Source: JAGNLM01 sp964439835 (lineage in GTDB: Bacteria > Pseudomonadota > Gammaproteobacteria > JAABTG01). Taken from it: a DNA stretch of 64,000 nucleotides. The stretch spans positions 62,001-126,000 of the forward strand of contig CAYTPQ010000004.1 of assembly GCA_964439835.1 (NCBI GenBank), written 5' to 3'. The notes beneath the pieces were generated by a model that did not search any database, was not told the DNA's origin, and saw only the letters and a program-made list of their open reading frames with translations. Below, piece by piece: positions 8,638 through 17,000 of this stretch. The first letter of the stretch is position 1. Each line of letters starts with the position of its first letter. The position numbers and the translations under genes are program-made.

Positions 8638-9644
8638 TGCGCGTCGGCCTGACCTACGACCTGAGGGATGATTACCTGGCCGCCGGCTTCGGTGAGGAAG
8701 AAGCGGCCGAGTTCGACCGTCCGGAGACCATCGACGCGATTGCGGGCGCGCTGGTGGCGCTCGGCCACACGCCGGTCCGTGTTGGACACCTGGCAGCGCT
8801 GGCCGGCCAACTGCTGGCCGGGGAGCGCTGGGACCTGGTCTTCAACATCGCCGAGGGTCTGCACGGCCTGGCCCGAGAGTCGCAGGTGCCGGCGCTGCTA
8901 GACGCCTGGCAGGTCCCCTACACCTTCTCCGACCCCCTGGTGTTGGCCCTTGCCCTGCACAAGGCTATGGCGAAACGCGTCGTGCGCGATGCGGGGGTGC
9001 CGACACCGGATTTCCGGTTGGTGGAGGAGGTGGCCGACGCGACGGCAGTCGACCTGCCTTTTCCGGTCTTCTGCAAGCCGGTGGCCGAGGGCTCGAGCAA
9101 GGGGGTGACGCCCGCGTCCCGGGCGGCCGCGCCGGAAGACCTGGGGCGCGTCTGCGGGCACCTGCTGGCCCGCTTCGGTCAGCCGGTGCTGGTCGAGGAG
9201 TACCTGCCCGGGCGCGAGCTCACCGTGGGTGTCGTGGGCACGGGGCGGCGCGCCGAGGTGCTGGGCGTGCTCGACGTCGTCATGCGCCCCGGCGCCGAGA
9301 GCGGCATCTACTCCTTCCACAACAAGGAACACTACGACCTCTACGTCGATTACCGTCTGGCCGACGACCCGGGCGCTCAGGCAGCGGCGGAGGTCGCGCT
9401 GGCCGCCTGGCGCGCCCTGGGCGGGCGGGACGCGGGGCGGGTGGATATCCGCTGCGACGCCGGCGGACGACCCCACTTCCTCGAGGCGAACCCACTGGCG
9501 GGCCTGCACCCGGAGCGCTCGGACCTGGCCATCCTGGCGCGGCAGGTCGGCCTCGGATACCAGGGGCTCATTGGTCGCATCCTGCAGTCAGCCGGCGAGC
9601 GGCTGAGGCCCGCGCGGGTCGGCCCACCCGCCTCCGCCGCCTGA
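8637..9644 (+). CDS. D-Ala-D-Ala-ligase-like ATP-grasp enzyme
   Basis: A 335-residue ATP-grasp ligase of the D-alanine-D-alanine ligase superfamily. It has an N-terminal pre-ATP-grasp fold (MRVGLTYDLRDDYLA), a middle domain with VEEYLPGRELTVGVVG, and the C-terminal metal-binding HFLEANPLAGLHPERSD. Such enzymes couple ATP hydrolysis to formation of a carboxylate-amine bond through an acyl phosphate. The start shares one base with the KamA-like stop, so the genes are translationally coupled. Coupling to an aminomutase and to a second ATP-grasp/acetyltransferase makes a cell-wall Ddl role unlikely; joining a beta-amino acid to another amino acid is the inferred job. The true substrates cannot be read from the sequence. 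Confidence 0.85.
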   Translation: MRVGLTYDLRDDYLAAGFGEEEAAEFDRPETIDAIAGALVALGHTPVRVGHLAALAGQLLAGERWDLVFNIAEGLHGLARESQVPALLDAWQVPYTFSDPLVLALALHKAMAKRVVRDAGVPTPDFRLVEEVADATAVDLPFPVFCKPVAEGSSKGVTPASRAAAPEDLGRVCGHLLARFGQPVLVEEYLPGRELTVGVVGTGRRAEVLGVLDVVMRPGAESGIYSFHNKEHYDLYVDYRLADDPGAQAAAEVALAAWRALGGRDAGRVDIRCDAGGRPHFLEANPLAGLHPERSDLAILARQVGLGYQGLIGRILQSAGERLRPARVGPPASAA

Positions 9645-9657
9645 GCCGGGGGGGTTC

Positions 9658-11217
9658 GTGGCGGGGCGCGCGGGGCTCTCGGTCATCGTGCTGCACGGCG
9701 CCGTTCCGCCGGAGGCGCCGCCCGACGAGCAGGACACCCTCGTTCAGGCGGGTTCGGTGGCGCGGGCGCTGGAGGCCCTGGGCCATCGGGCAGAGGCGAT
9801 GGCCCTGACGCTGGACCTGGGGGCGGCGAAGACCGAGCTCGAAGCTCGGCGCCCGGACGTGGTGTTCAACCTGGTCGAGTCGGTCGAGGGCCGGGGCGCG
9901 CTGATCCACCTGGGCGTCGGTCTCGCCGAGGCCCTGGGGCTCGCCTGCACCGGCGCTGGCACGGGCGCCTTGTTGAACACCTCCAACAAGCTCCTCGCCA
10001 AGCGCATGCTCGCCCTTGCGGGGCTGCCGACCCCTCGCTGGTTCGAAGCCGGTGGGCCAGGGGCGATGGACCGGCCGGGCCCCTGGATCGTCAAGTCCGT
10101 CTGGGAGCACGGTTCCATCGGCATCGAGGACGACGGGATCGTCAACGGTGCGGAGGTCGCCGCTGACCACCTGGCGCAGCGGGCGTCGACCCGCGGCGGC
10201 GAGTGGTTCGCCGAGGAGTTCATCGACGGCCGAGAGTTCAACGTGGCGATGCTGGCCAGCCCCCGGGGACCGGAGGTCCTCCCGATCGGCGAGATCCACT
10301 TCGAGGACTGGCCGGGCGGTAAGCCGCGCATCGTCAACTACGCTGCCAAGTGGCGGGAGGGTTCGTTCGAGTTCGAGCACACCCCGCGCGGCTTCCGCTT
10401 TCCCCCGGGTGACACGGCGCTGCTCGGGGAGCTGCGCCGGCTGGCCCTCGCCTGCTGGCGGTTGTTCGACCTGCGCGGCCATGCCCGGGTGGACTTCCGG
10501 GTCGACGGTGCGGGCCGTCCCTGGATCCTCGAAGTCAACGCCAATCCCTGCATCTCGCCCGATTCGGGCTTTGCCGCCATGCTCGCGGAGGCCGGGATTG
10601 GCTACGAGGAGGCGGTCGCCCGGATCGTCGTGGAAGCCCTTACGCCTCCCGGCGCCGGGCTGCGCGCGGCCGAGGCCCCGCGCACCGCGCCACGGACCGG
10701 GGGGGGGCCGAAGGACGACGTGCAGTTGCGCGAAGACCCGGAACCTGCCGACCGGGAGGCCGTCCGGGGTGTCGTCGCCGCGACCGGGTTCTTCTCCGCC
10801 GCGGAGGTGGCGATCGCCGTGGAGCTTGTCGACGAGCGCCTGGCGCGAGGCCGGGCCTCGGGCTACGAGTTCGTGCTCGCCGAGCGCGCTGGCGAGCTGG
10901 TCGGCTACGCCTGTTACGGTCCGGTCTCCGGGACCGCCTCCAGCTGGGACCTCTACTGGATCGTGGTGGCGCCGGGCGAGCAGGGGCGCGGGCTCGGCCG
11001 GTGCCTTCTCGCCCGGACCGAGGAACGGGTGCGCGCCGCAGGGGGGCGCAGGCTCTACGCGGACACCTCGGCGCGTGCCCAGTACGCCCCGACTCGGGCA
11101 TTCTACGCGGCGAGCGGATTCGTTCAGGTGGCGTACCTGCCGGACTTCTACGGTCCCGGCGACGGCAAGGTGGTCTACGAAAAGGTGGTCTACGAAAAGG
11201 AGGTGACGGCTGGTTGA
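9658..11217 (+). CDS. ATP-grasp ligase fused to GNAT N-acetyltransferase
   Basis: A 519-residue two-domain protein. Residues 1-330 are a second D-Ala-D-Ala-ligase-like ATP-grasp module (TSNKLLAKRML, EEFIDGREFNVAML, ILEVNANPCISPDSGFAAML). After a short Pro/Ala/Gly linker, residues about 350-510 are a GNAT acetyltransferase with the acetyl-CoA loop VAPGEQGRGLG near 437-447. The start is GTG at 9658, 13 bp after the previous stop and following a G-rich site. The combination suggests one polypeptide that both ligates and acetylates a product, as the N-acetylglutaminylglutamine-amide synthetase does with the opposite domain order. The last codons contain a 15-bp tandem duplication (KVVYE twice). 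Its stop codon overlaps the -35 box of the nrtR promoter. Confidence 0.87.
   Translation: MAGRAGLSVIVLHGAVPPEAPPDEQDTLVQAGSVARALEALGHRAEAMALTLDLGAAKTELEARRPDVVFNLVESVEGRGALIHLGVGLAEALGLACTGAGTGALLNTSNKLLAKRMLALAGLPTPRWFEAGGPGAMDRPGPWIVKSVWEHGSIGIEDDGIVNGAEVAADHLAQRASTRGGEWFAEEFIDGREFNVAMLASPRGPEVLPIGEIHFEDWPGGKPRIVNYAAKWREGSFEFEHTPRGFRFPPGDTALLGELRRLALACWRLFDLRGHARVDFRVDGAGRPWILEVNANPCISPDSGFAAMLAEAGIGYEEAVARIVVEALTPPGAGLRAAEAPRTAPRTGGGPKDDVQLREDPEPADREAVRGVVAATGFFSAAEVAIAVELVDERLARGRASGYEFVLAERAGELVGYACYGPVSGTASSWDLYWIVVAPGEQGRGLGRCLLARTEERVRAAGGRRLYADTSARAQYAPTRAFYAASGFVQVAYLPDFYGPGDGKVVYEKVVYEKEVTAG
11167..11200 (+). repeat. 15-bp tandem duplication at a gene 3' end
   Basis: AAGGTGGTCTACGAA is repeated twice in direct tandem, with the first four bases of a third unit. 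It is in frame and adds a second KVVYE pentapeptide at the C-terminus of the ATP-grasp/GNAT protein. It looks like a recent slippage event. Confidence 0.85.
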
Positions 11218-11261
11218 CTCGGTGTCCTCGTTACACTTATATTAAGTGTCGTGAAGACACT
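11214..11261 (+). promoter_or_regulatory. nrtR promoter with overlapping palindromic operators
   Basis: A near-consensus sigma-70 promoter is visible: TTGACT at 11214-11219, a 17-bp spacer and TTATAT at 11237-11242. Two overlapping perfect palindromes cover the -10 box and the predicted transcription start: ACACTT-N5-AAGTGT at 11233-11249 and AGTGTC-N5-GACACT at 11245-11261. They share a half-site, giving three half-sites in a row. The downstream gene encodes an NrtR-type repressor, so this is most simply its autoregulatory operator. The half-site matches what I recall of NrtR boxes, but I could not compare alignments. Confidence 0.7.
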
Positions 11262-11943
11262 AAGCGTCCAGGCTCACCCACAGACCCAGCCGGTCCACCC
11301 ACCGATGGTGGGGACGAGTGTCGTGGTGTTCACCCTGCGCGACCACCAGCTGCAGGTCCTGCTGGTTCGTCGGCCGCGCGAGCCGTTCCGCGGCTGCTGG
11401 TCGTTGCCCGGCGGGAGCGTCGGCCCCGACGAGGACCTGGACGCCTGCGCCGTTCGTAACCTGCGCGCCAAGGCCGGTGTCGACGGGGTGTACCTGGAGC
11501 AGCTCTACACCTTCGGGCGGCCCGGGCGCGACCCCCGAGGGCGGCTGGTCACGGTCGGTTATTACGCCCTGGTCCCGGCGACCCGCCTGCAGCAGCGGGA
11601 GGTCAGCGAGGCCGGCTCGGTGCGCTGGTTCGATCTGGCCGACCTGCCGCAGCTGGCCTTCGACCATCACGAGGTCATCGAGTGCGCCCGCCGGCGGCTG
11701 GTGGCGAAGCTCGATTACTCGACCATCGCTTACCAGTTCATGCCGGAGGCCTTCACCCTGAGCCAGCTGCAGGCGGTGTACGAGATCATCCTGGGCTCGC
11801 CGCTCGACAAGCGGAACTTCCGCAAGCGCGTCCTGGCGCTGGGCCACCTGGTGGAGACCGGGGCCCTGCACCGGGACGGCTCGCACCGGCCGGCCCGCCT
11901 GTTCCGTGTCCGCAACCCGGGCACGGTGGAGATCATCCGGTAG
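11251..11943 (+). CDS. nrtR: NrtR-type Nudix-related repressor of NAD synthesis
   Basis: A 230-residue regulator with an N-terminal Nudix fold (residues about 20-150) and a C-terminal winged-helix domain (about 150-225, FTLSQLQAVYEIILG and RNFRKRVLALG). NrtR proteins bind ADP-ribose or related NAD metabolites and release DNA upstream of NAD genes. The Nudix box starts normally (G55, E61), but the catalytic REUxEE glutamates are N70, A73 and K74, so it should sense rather than hydrolyse. The GTG at 11251 lies inside the operator, about at the transcript start; ATG 11305 (MVGTSVVVF) is a real alternative and neither has a good ribosome site. nadA follows 35 bp downstream, which fixes the regulatory target. 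Confidence 0.88.
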   Translation: MKTLSVQAHPQTQPVHPPMVGTSVVVFTLRDHQLQVLLVRRPREPFRGCWSLPGGSVGPDEDLDACAVRNLRAKAGVDGVYLEQLYTFGRPGRDPRGRLVTVGYYALVPATRLQQREVSEAGSVRWFDLADLPQLAFDHHEVIECARRRLVAKLDYSTIAYQFMPEAFTLSQLQAVYEIILGSPLDKRNFRKRVLALGHLVETGALHRDGSHRPARLFRVRNPGTVEIIR

Positions 11944-11978
11944 CGCGGTCCTCAGAGACGCGCCGGAGGAACCTGCCC

Positions 11979-13061
11979 ATGACTACGACAGCGATCGGTC
12001 CAGTGCCCAGCGCACACGGCTACCCGCAGACGGCGGACGTCCTCGCCGCGGCGCCGAAGCTCGGCGACCTGCAGCGTGCGCGCCTGATCGAGCGGATCAA
12101 GCGGTTGCTCAAGGCGCGTGACGCGGTGCTGGTGGCGCACTACTACACCGACGCCGACTTGCAGCGGGTCGCCGAGGAGACCGGCGGTTACGTCGCCGAT
12201 TCCCTGGAGATGGCGCGCTTCGGCCACGCCCACCCGGCCTCCACCCTGGTGGTGGCCGGTGTGCGGTTCATGGGCGAGACGGCCAAGATCCTGAATCCCG
12301 AGAAGCGGGTCCTGATGCCCACCTTGGAGGCGACCTGCTCCCTCGACCTCAGCTGCCCGGCTGAGGAGTTCTCCGCGTTCTGCGACGCGCACCCCGAGCG
12401 GACCGCGGTCGTGTACGCCAACACCAGCGCTGCAGTGAAGGCGCGTGCGGACTGGGTGGTCACCTCCGGGATCGCGGTCGACGTGGTCCGTCACCTGCAC
12501 GCGCAGGGAAAGCCCGTCCTGTGGGCCCCGGACCGGCACCTGGGCCGCTACATCGAGCGCGTCACCGGGGCAGACATGCTGCTCTGGCAGGGGTCCTGCA
12601 TTGTGCACGACGAGTTTCGGGCCGAAGCGCTGGCCCGGCTGAAGGCGCTGCACCCTGAGGCGGCGGTCCTGGTCCACCCCGAGTCGCCGGAGGGTGTCAT
12701 CGCGCTCGCTGACGTGGTCGGCTCCACTACACAGCTGATCCAAGCCGCCGCCCGCCTTCCCAACCCGACGCTCGTGGTCGCGACCGACAACGGGATCTTC
12801 TACAAGATGCGCCAGGCCGCCCCGGGCAAGCGGCTGATCGAGGCGCCCACGGGCGGCGCAGGGGCGACCTGCACCAGTTGTGCGCACTGCCCCTGGATGG
12901 CGATGAACGGTCTGCACAACCTGGCCCGGGTGCTGGAGACCGGAGAGAACGAGATCCTGGTGGACGAGCCGGTGCGGCTCGGCGCCCTGCGCTCGACCCA
13001 GCGGATGCTCGAGTTCACGGCGGCGCACCGCGGTGAGGCACGTCGGGCGGGCGTAGGTTGA
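11979..13061 (+). CDS. nadA: Quinolinate synthase
   Basis: NadA condenses iminoaspartate with dihydroxyacetone phosphate to make quinolinate, the precursor of NAD. It is a cytoplasmic 4Fe-4S enzyme of 360 residues. Family segments are VAHYYTDADLQ near residue 47 and the cysteine-bearing stretches EATCSLDLSCP, WQGSCIVHDEF and GATCTSCAHCPWMAMNG, which supply the cluster ligands. The ATG at 11979 follows GGAGGA at 11965-11970; the frame is open further upstream but overlaps nrtR. It is co-transcribed with nrtR and so is likely repressed when NAD supply is sufficient. nadB and nadC are not in the window. Confidence 0.96.
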   Translation: MTTTAIGPVPSAHGYPQTADVLAAAPKLGDLQRARLIERIKRLLKARDAVLVAHYYTDADLQRVAEETGGYVADSLEMARFGHAHPASTLVVAGVRFMGETAKILNPEKRVLMPTLEATCSLDLSCPAEEFSAFCDAHPERTAVVYANTSAAVKARADWVVTSGIAVDVVRHLHAQGKPVLWAPDRHLGRYIERVTGADMLLWQGSCIVHDEFRAEALARLKALHPEAAVLVHPESPEGVIALADVVGSTTQLIQAAARLPNPTLVVATDNGIFYKMRQAAPGKRLIEAPTGGAGATCTSCAHCPWMAMNGLHNLARVLETGENEILVDEPVRLGALRSTQRMLEFTAAHRGEARRAGVG

Positions 13062-13472
13062 CCATTCTTCGCCCCTGCCCGCGGGCCGACAAACAGGCGG
13101 TCCGCGGCACCTCTGGGGCGCGCGGTCAGTGACCGCTATCGGCGTCCCGCCAAAGCCACGGAGGGGCACCCGATGTCAAGCCCCGCTATGGCGTTATGCA
13201 CAGTCGCAGTGCGCGCGCAAGACCCAAACCCGGGCGGGTAATCCATCAGGGACCGGTCCATCAGGAACTCATTAACCGATTGAAATATCGTGCGTTAGCC
13301 GATTGTCTACGGATTCATCAAACTGAAACGGAGCCAACTGTGACGCGGCTCACAGGGCATTCACGACAGACCTTCCACAGAGTTATCCACAGAAAGTGTG
13401 GACAGGTCCGGATTCCGTTTGCGCCGCCAAAAATTAACCCGCGTTGGCGAGAAGTCACCTGAAGTATCGCCC
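13062..13472. other. Low-GC intergenic region with DnaA-box-like cluster
   Basis: The 411 bp between nadA and dedA hold no convincing gene. From about 13256 to 13440 the GC content falls well below the surroundings. A perfect DnaA box TTATCCACA is at 13383-13391, with a weaker reverse box TGTGGACAG at 13397-13405 (7 of 9) and a poor match ending CCACA at 13379. An 88-codon open frame at 13196-13462 crosses the region but lacks a ribosome site and protein-like composition. Transcripts of nadA and dedA converge here, yet no T-tracted terminator hairpin was found. Confidence 0.5.
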
Positions 13473-14153
13473 TCAACTCGTGCCTCCGGACCCCAGCTCC
13501 TCGGCGACCGCGGCAGCCCGCGCCCGGCGTGCCCGGATGTACTCGACTACCCCCGGCATCACCGACAGCACGATGATCGCCAGGATGACCAGGGTCAGGT
13601 TCTCCTTGACCACGGGCAGGTTGCCGAACAGGTGGCCAGCGCCCACGAAACCGCCAACCCAGAGCACCGTGCCGAGCACGCTGAAGGCGAGAAACCGCGG
13701 GTAGCTCATCCGGCCGACGCCGGCCACGAACGGCGCGAAGGTCCGGACGATGGGGACGAAACGCGCGATGATCACCGTGCGCCCGCCGTAGCGCTCGTAG
13801 AAGCGCTGGGTCCGCGTAAGGTGCTCGCGGCGGAAGAACAGGCCCGAATCCTGGCTGAAGACCCGGGGACCCACCCATCGCCCGATCCAGTAATTGGTGT
13901 TGTCGCCCATCACCGCGGCGAGAAACAGGACCAGCATCAGCACGCCGACGTCGAGCTGCCCGGCCCCGGTCAGGGCCCCGGCCACAAACAGCAGCGAGTC
14001 CCCAGGCAGGAACGGCGTCACCACCAACCCGGTCTCGGCAAACACGATCAGGAACAGCACGCCGTAGACCCAGGTCCCGTACTGCGCCAGCAGTGAGCTC
14101 AGGTAGTGGTCCGGGTGCAGGATGAAGTCGAGCAGGGTGGCCAGCAGTTCCAT
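13473..14153 (-). CDS. DedA family membrane protein
   Basis: A 226-residue multi-pass inner-membrane protein of the DedA/SNARE-associated family, whose members act as lipid (undecaprenyl-phosphate or phosphatidylethanolamine) scramblases or flippases and affect envelope integrity. Diagnostic segments are ETGLVVTPFLPGDSLLFVAG (about residues 40-60), MGDNTNYWIGRWVG, and FYERYGGRTVIIARFVPIVR near 120-140, with the conserved glycine-rich FVAGVGRMSYPRF after it. About five hydrophobic segments are visible. Length is normal for the family. It is transcribed alone, convergent with nadA; the P-type ATPase gene starts divergently 157 bp away. Confidence 0.93.
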   Translation of the reverse strand: MELLATLLDFILHPDHYLSSLLAQYGTWVYGVLFLIVFAETGLVVTPFLPGDSLLFVAGALTGAGQLDVGVLMLVLFLAAVMGDNTNYWIGRWVGPRVFSQDSGLFFRREHLTRTQRFYERYGGRTVIIARFVPIVRTFAPFVAGVGRMSYPRFLAFSVLGTVLWVGGFVGAGHLFGNLPVVKENLTLVILAIIVLSVMPGVVEYIRARRARAAAVAEELGSGGTS

Positions 14154-14309
14154 CGGTGGTGCTCCGGGTGATAGGAAGGGGCGACCGGGCCCGCGAGGGG
14201 ACGGCCCCCTGGCGGCAAGGCCCGGGAATGGTAGCGGACGCTTTGGGCTATCCTCCAGGCACGGTGTCGCGGCGCCGCCACCCGCCGTCGCTCTTGAGCC
14301 TCGTCAGCG

Positions 14310-17000
14310 GTGAAGATCCATCGGCTCACTGCGCAACAGGCACTCGCCAGCCTTCAGTCGGGGCCGGACGGCCTCGATGAGGCCGAAGCGGTCCGTCGTT
14401 TGCGGGAGTACGGAGCGAACCGGGTGGAACGGGTCGCCGGCCGGCCCCCCTGGCGGCGTTTCCTGGAGGGCTTCACCCATTTCTTCGCCTTGATCCTCTG
14501 GGTGGCGGCGGCACTGGCCTTCTTCGCGGCCTGGCACCAGCCGGGGGAGGGCATGGCGGCGCTGGGTTGGGCAGTGCTCGCGGTCATCGTGGTCAACGGC
14601 CTGTTCTCCTTCTGGCAGGAGCACCGGGCCGAGCGGGCCCTGGCCGCCTTGCGGAACCTCTTGCCCGACGAGGTGAAAGTCCTGCGTGGCGGCAGGGCTC
14701 GGGCCGTGCCTGCGGCCGAGGTGGTGCCCGGCGACGTGGTGTACCTGGAGGCCGGCGACGACGTGCCCGCCGACTGCCGGCTGATCGAGGCCTTCGGGGT
14801 GAGGGTGGACACGGCGACGGTCACCGGCGAGTCGGTACCGCGCGCCCGGCACGCTGCCGCCGGAGACGAGGCGGACCTGCTCGAGGCCCGCAACGTGCTG
14901 CTGGCGGGTACCTCCCTGGTCTCGGGCGAGGCCAGGGCCGTGGTCTTCGCCACTGGCATGCACACGGAGCTGGGAAGGATCGCCCACCTTGCCCAGTCGG
15001 GCCCCGGCCGCGAGCTCTCCCCGCTGCAGCGCGAGATCGTCCAACTCTCCCGCCTGGTCGCCGCGCTGGCAGTCGGGCTTGGGCTCGCGGCGTTCCTCTT
15101 CGGTCGAGGCGTCGGGCTGCCGTTCTGGGAGAGCCTGCTGTTCGGGGTCGGCATGATCGTCGCCAACGTGCCGGAGGGGCTGCTGCCGACGGTGACGCTG
15201 GCCCTCGCCATGGCGGCCCAGCGCATGGCCGGGCGCCGCGCCCTCATCCGGCACCTGCCGGCGGTCGAGACCCTGGGCTCGACCACCGTGATCTGCACCG
15301 ACAAGACCGGGACCCTGACCGAGAACCGGCTGGAGCCAAGGCGGCTCTTCGTGGCGGGGGAGACCCGGTCAGCGGGGGGGCCCGGCTTCTCCACGGCGGT
15401 TCCTCCGCGGGTGGCCGAGGCGCTGCTTCTCTGTAACGGCCTGCGGGCGCGGGACGGGGGTTGCGGGACGACGTGGGCCGGGGACCCCCTGGAGATGGCC
15501 CTGCTGACCCTCGGCCGGGCAGCGGGGGGTGAGCCGCCACCCTGGCCCCGTCTGACGGAGGTGCCGTTCGACTCCGACCGCCGGCGCTTTTCGGCGCTGC
15601 ACCGGACCCCCGGCGGCGACGTCCTCTACGTCAAGGGTGCCCTCGAGGCGCTCCTGCCGCTGGCGGCGCGGGTCCTCGGCGAACACGGCGAAGTCGCCCT
15701 GGGCGATGCGCTCGCCCAGCGCTGGCAGGCCGCCCAGGAGTCCATGGCCTCGGACGGGCTGCGCGTGATCGCCCTGGCCTGGAGGGAGGTGGAGGCCGGG
15801 GCGCAGGGCGAGCTGGAGAGCGGGTTGACCCTCGGTGCCCTGGTCGGGTTGGCCGACCCGCCCCGCCCCGAGGTGCCGGACGCCGTCGCCCGCTGCCAGG
15901 CGGCCGGGATCCGGGTCGTCATGGTGACCGGCGACCACCCCGCCACCGCACTTGCCATCGCCCGGGAGGTCGGGCTGGTCCGCGACGGCCCGCGTGTCAT
16001 CACCGGCGAGGCACTGACGCGGCTCTCGGACACCCAGCTCCAGCTCGCGCTCGACGCCCGGGAGGTCCTGTTCGCCCGCACCGCCGCGGATCAGAAGCAA
16101 CGGATCGTGGCGGCGCTTCAGCGCAAGGGGGAAGTGGTGGCGGTCACCGGCGACGGCGTGAACGACGCCCCGGCGTTGCGGCGGGCCGACATCGGGATCG
16201 CCATGGGCCGCTCCGGCACGGACGTCGCGAAGGAGGCGGCGGACATGGTCCTGCTCGACGACAACTTCGCGACCATCGTGGACGCGGTCGAGGAGGGGCG
16301 GGCGGTGTTCGCCAACATCCGCAAGTTCCTCACCTACATCCTCACCTCCAACATCCCCGAGGTCGTGCCGTACCTCGCCTTCGTGCTGTTCCGGATCCCG
16401 CTGCCGCTGACCGTGATCCAGATCCTGGCCGTGGACCTGGGCACCGACTTGGTCCCGGCGCTGGCCCTCGGGGCCGAGCGGCCGGACGCCCGGCAGATGC
16501 GCCGCCCTCCCCGCGCGCGCGGCGAGCGCCTGGTGGACTGGGGGCTCTTGGGGCGGGCATACCTGTTCCTCGGGCCCCTGGAGGCGGTCGCCGGCATGGC
16601 GGCGTTCTTCTTCGTCCTCGAAGCGGGAGGGTGGCATCTCGGGGAGGCTCTGGCGCGGGACGCCCCGCTCTACCTGCAGGCGACGACGGCGTGCCTGGCG
16701 GGGATCGTGGTGACCCAGATCGTCAACGTATTCCTCTGCCGCAGCGAGCGGGACTCGGTGGCGGAGACCGGCCTGGGCGGCAACCCCCTGTTGCTGGGCG
16801 GCGTCGCCCTGGAGGTGGTCGCGCTGGCCGTATTCGTCTACACGCCCTGGGGCAACGGGGCGCTCGGCACGGCGCCGCTGCCTCCCGAAGTGTGGGTCTT
16901 TCTCCTGCCCTTCGCCGGCGGGATGCTGGCGCTCGAAGAGCTGCGCAAGGCAGCCCTCCGGCGCTTGCGGCGCCGGGGCAGCGACTCCGGGGCAGCCTGA
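14310..17000 (+). CDS. P-type cation-transporting ATPase, class II (IIC-like)
   Basis: An 896-residue ion pump of the inner membrane. The order is N-terminal cation-ATPase domain, two helices, actuator domain with TGES near 172, two helices, P/N domains, then six C-terminal helices. The phosphorylated aspartate is D331 in DKTGTLT; MVTGDHPATALAIA and VTGDGVNDAPALRRADIG complete the hinge motifs. The fourth helix reads VANVPEGLLPTVTLALAMAA, the pattern of Na,K/H,K-ATPases (IIC) rather than the VAAIPEGLPA of calcium pumps. Na+ or K+ transport is therefore the best guess, but a bacterial calcium pump remains possible. The start is GTG at 14310 with a weak ribosome site. No beta-subunit gene is nearby. 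Confidence 0.9.
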   Translation: MKIHRLTAQQALASLQSGPDGLDEAEAVRRLREYGANRVERVAGRPPWRRFLEGFTHFFALILWVAAALAFFAAWHQPGEGMAALGWAVLAVIVVNGLFSFWQEHRAERALAALRNLLPDEVKVLRGGRARAVPAAEVVPGDVVYLEAGDDVPADCRLIEAFGVRVDTATVTGESVPRARHAAAGDEADLLEARNVLLAGTSLVSGEARAVVFATGMHTELGRIAHLAQSGPGRELSPLQREIVQLSRLVAALAVGLGLAAFLFGRGVGLPFWESLLFGVGMIVANVPEGLLPTVTLALAMAAQRMAGRRALIRHLPAVETLGSTTVICTDKTGTLTENRLEPRRLFVAGETRSAGGPGFSTAVPPRVAEALLLCNGLRARDGGCGTTWAGDPLEMALLTLGRAAGGEPPPWPRLTEVPFDSDRRRFSALHRTPGGDVLYVKGALEALLPLAARVLGEHGEVALGDALAQRWQAAQESMASDGLRVIALAWREVEAGAQGELESGLTLGALVGLADPPRPEVPDAVARCQAAGIRVVMVTGDHPATALAIAREVGLVRDGPRVITGEALTRLSDTQLQLALDAREVLFARTAADQKQRIVAALQRKGEVVAVTGDGVNDAPALRRADIGIAMGRSGTDVAKEAADMVLLDDNFATIVDAVEEGRAVFANIRKFLTYILTSNIPEVVPYLAFVLFRIPLPLTVIQILAVDLGTDLVPALALGAERPDARQMRRPPRARGERLVDWGLLGRAYLFLGPLEAVAGMAAFFFVLEAGGWHLGEALARDAPLYLQATTACLAGIVVTQIVNVFLCRSERDSVAETGLGGNPLLLGGVALEVVALAVFVYTPWGNGALGTAPLPPEVWVFLLPFAGGMLALEELRKAALRRLRRRGSDSGAA

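Noticed and set aside
8637..9644. Cell-wall D-alanine-D-alanine ligase (ddl)
   Set aside because: There are no mur/fts neighbours, and it is translationally coupled to an aminomutase and a second ATP-grasp enzyme.
13371..13405. Chromosomal origin of replication
   Set aside because: Only one perfect DnaA box and one weak box are seen, with no usual origin neighbours such as dnaA, dnaN, gidA or parAB.
13196..13462. 88-codon open frame after nadA
   Set aside because: It has no ribosome site, a composition unlike its neighbours and no recognisable motif, and it lies over the DnaA-box region.
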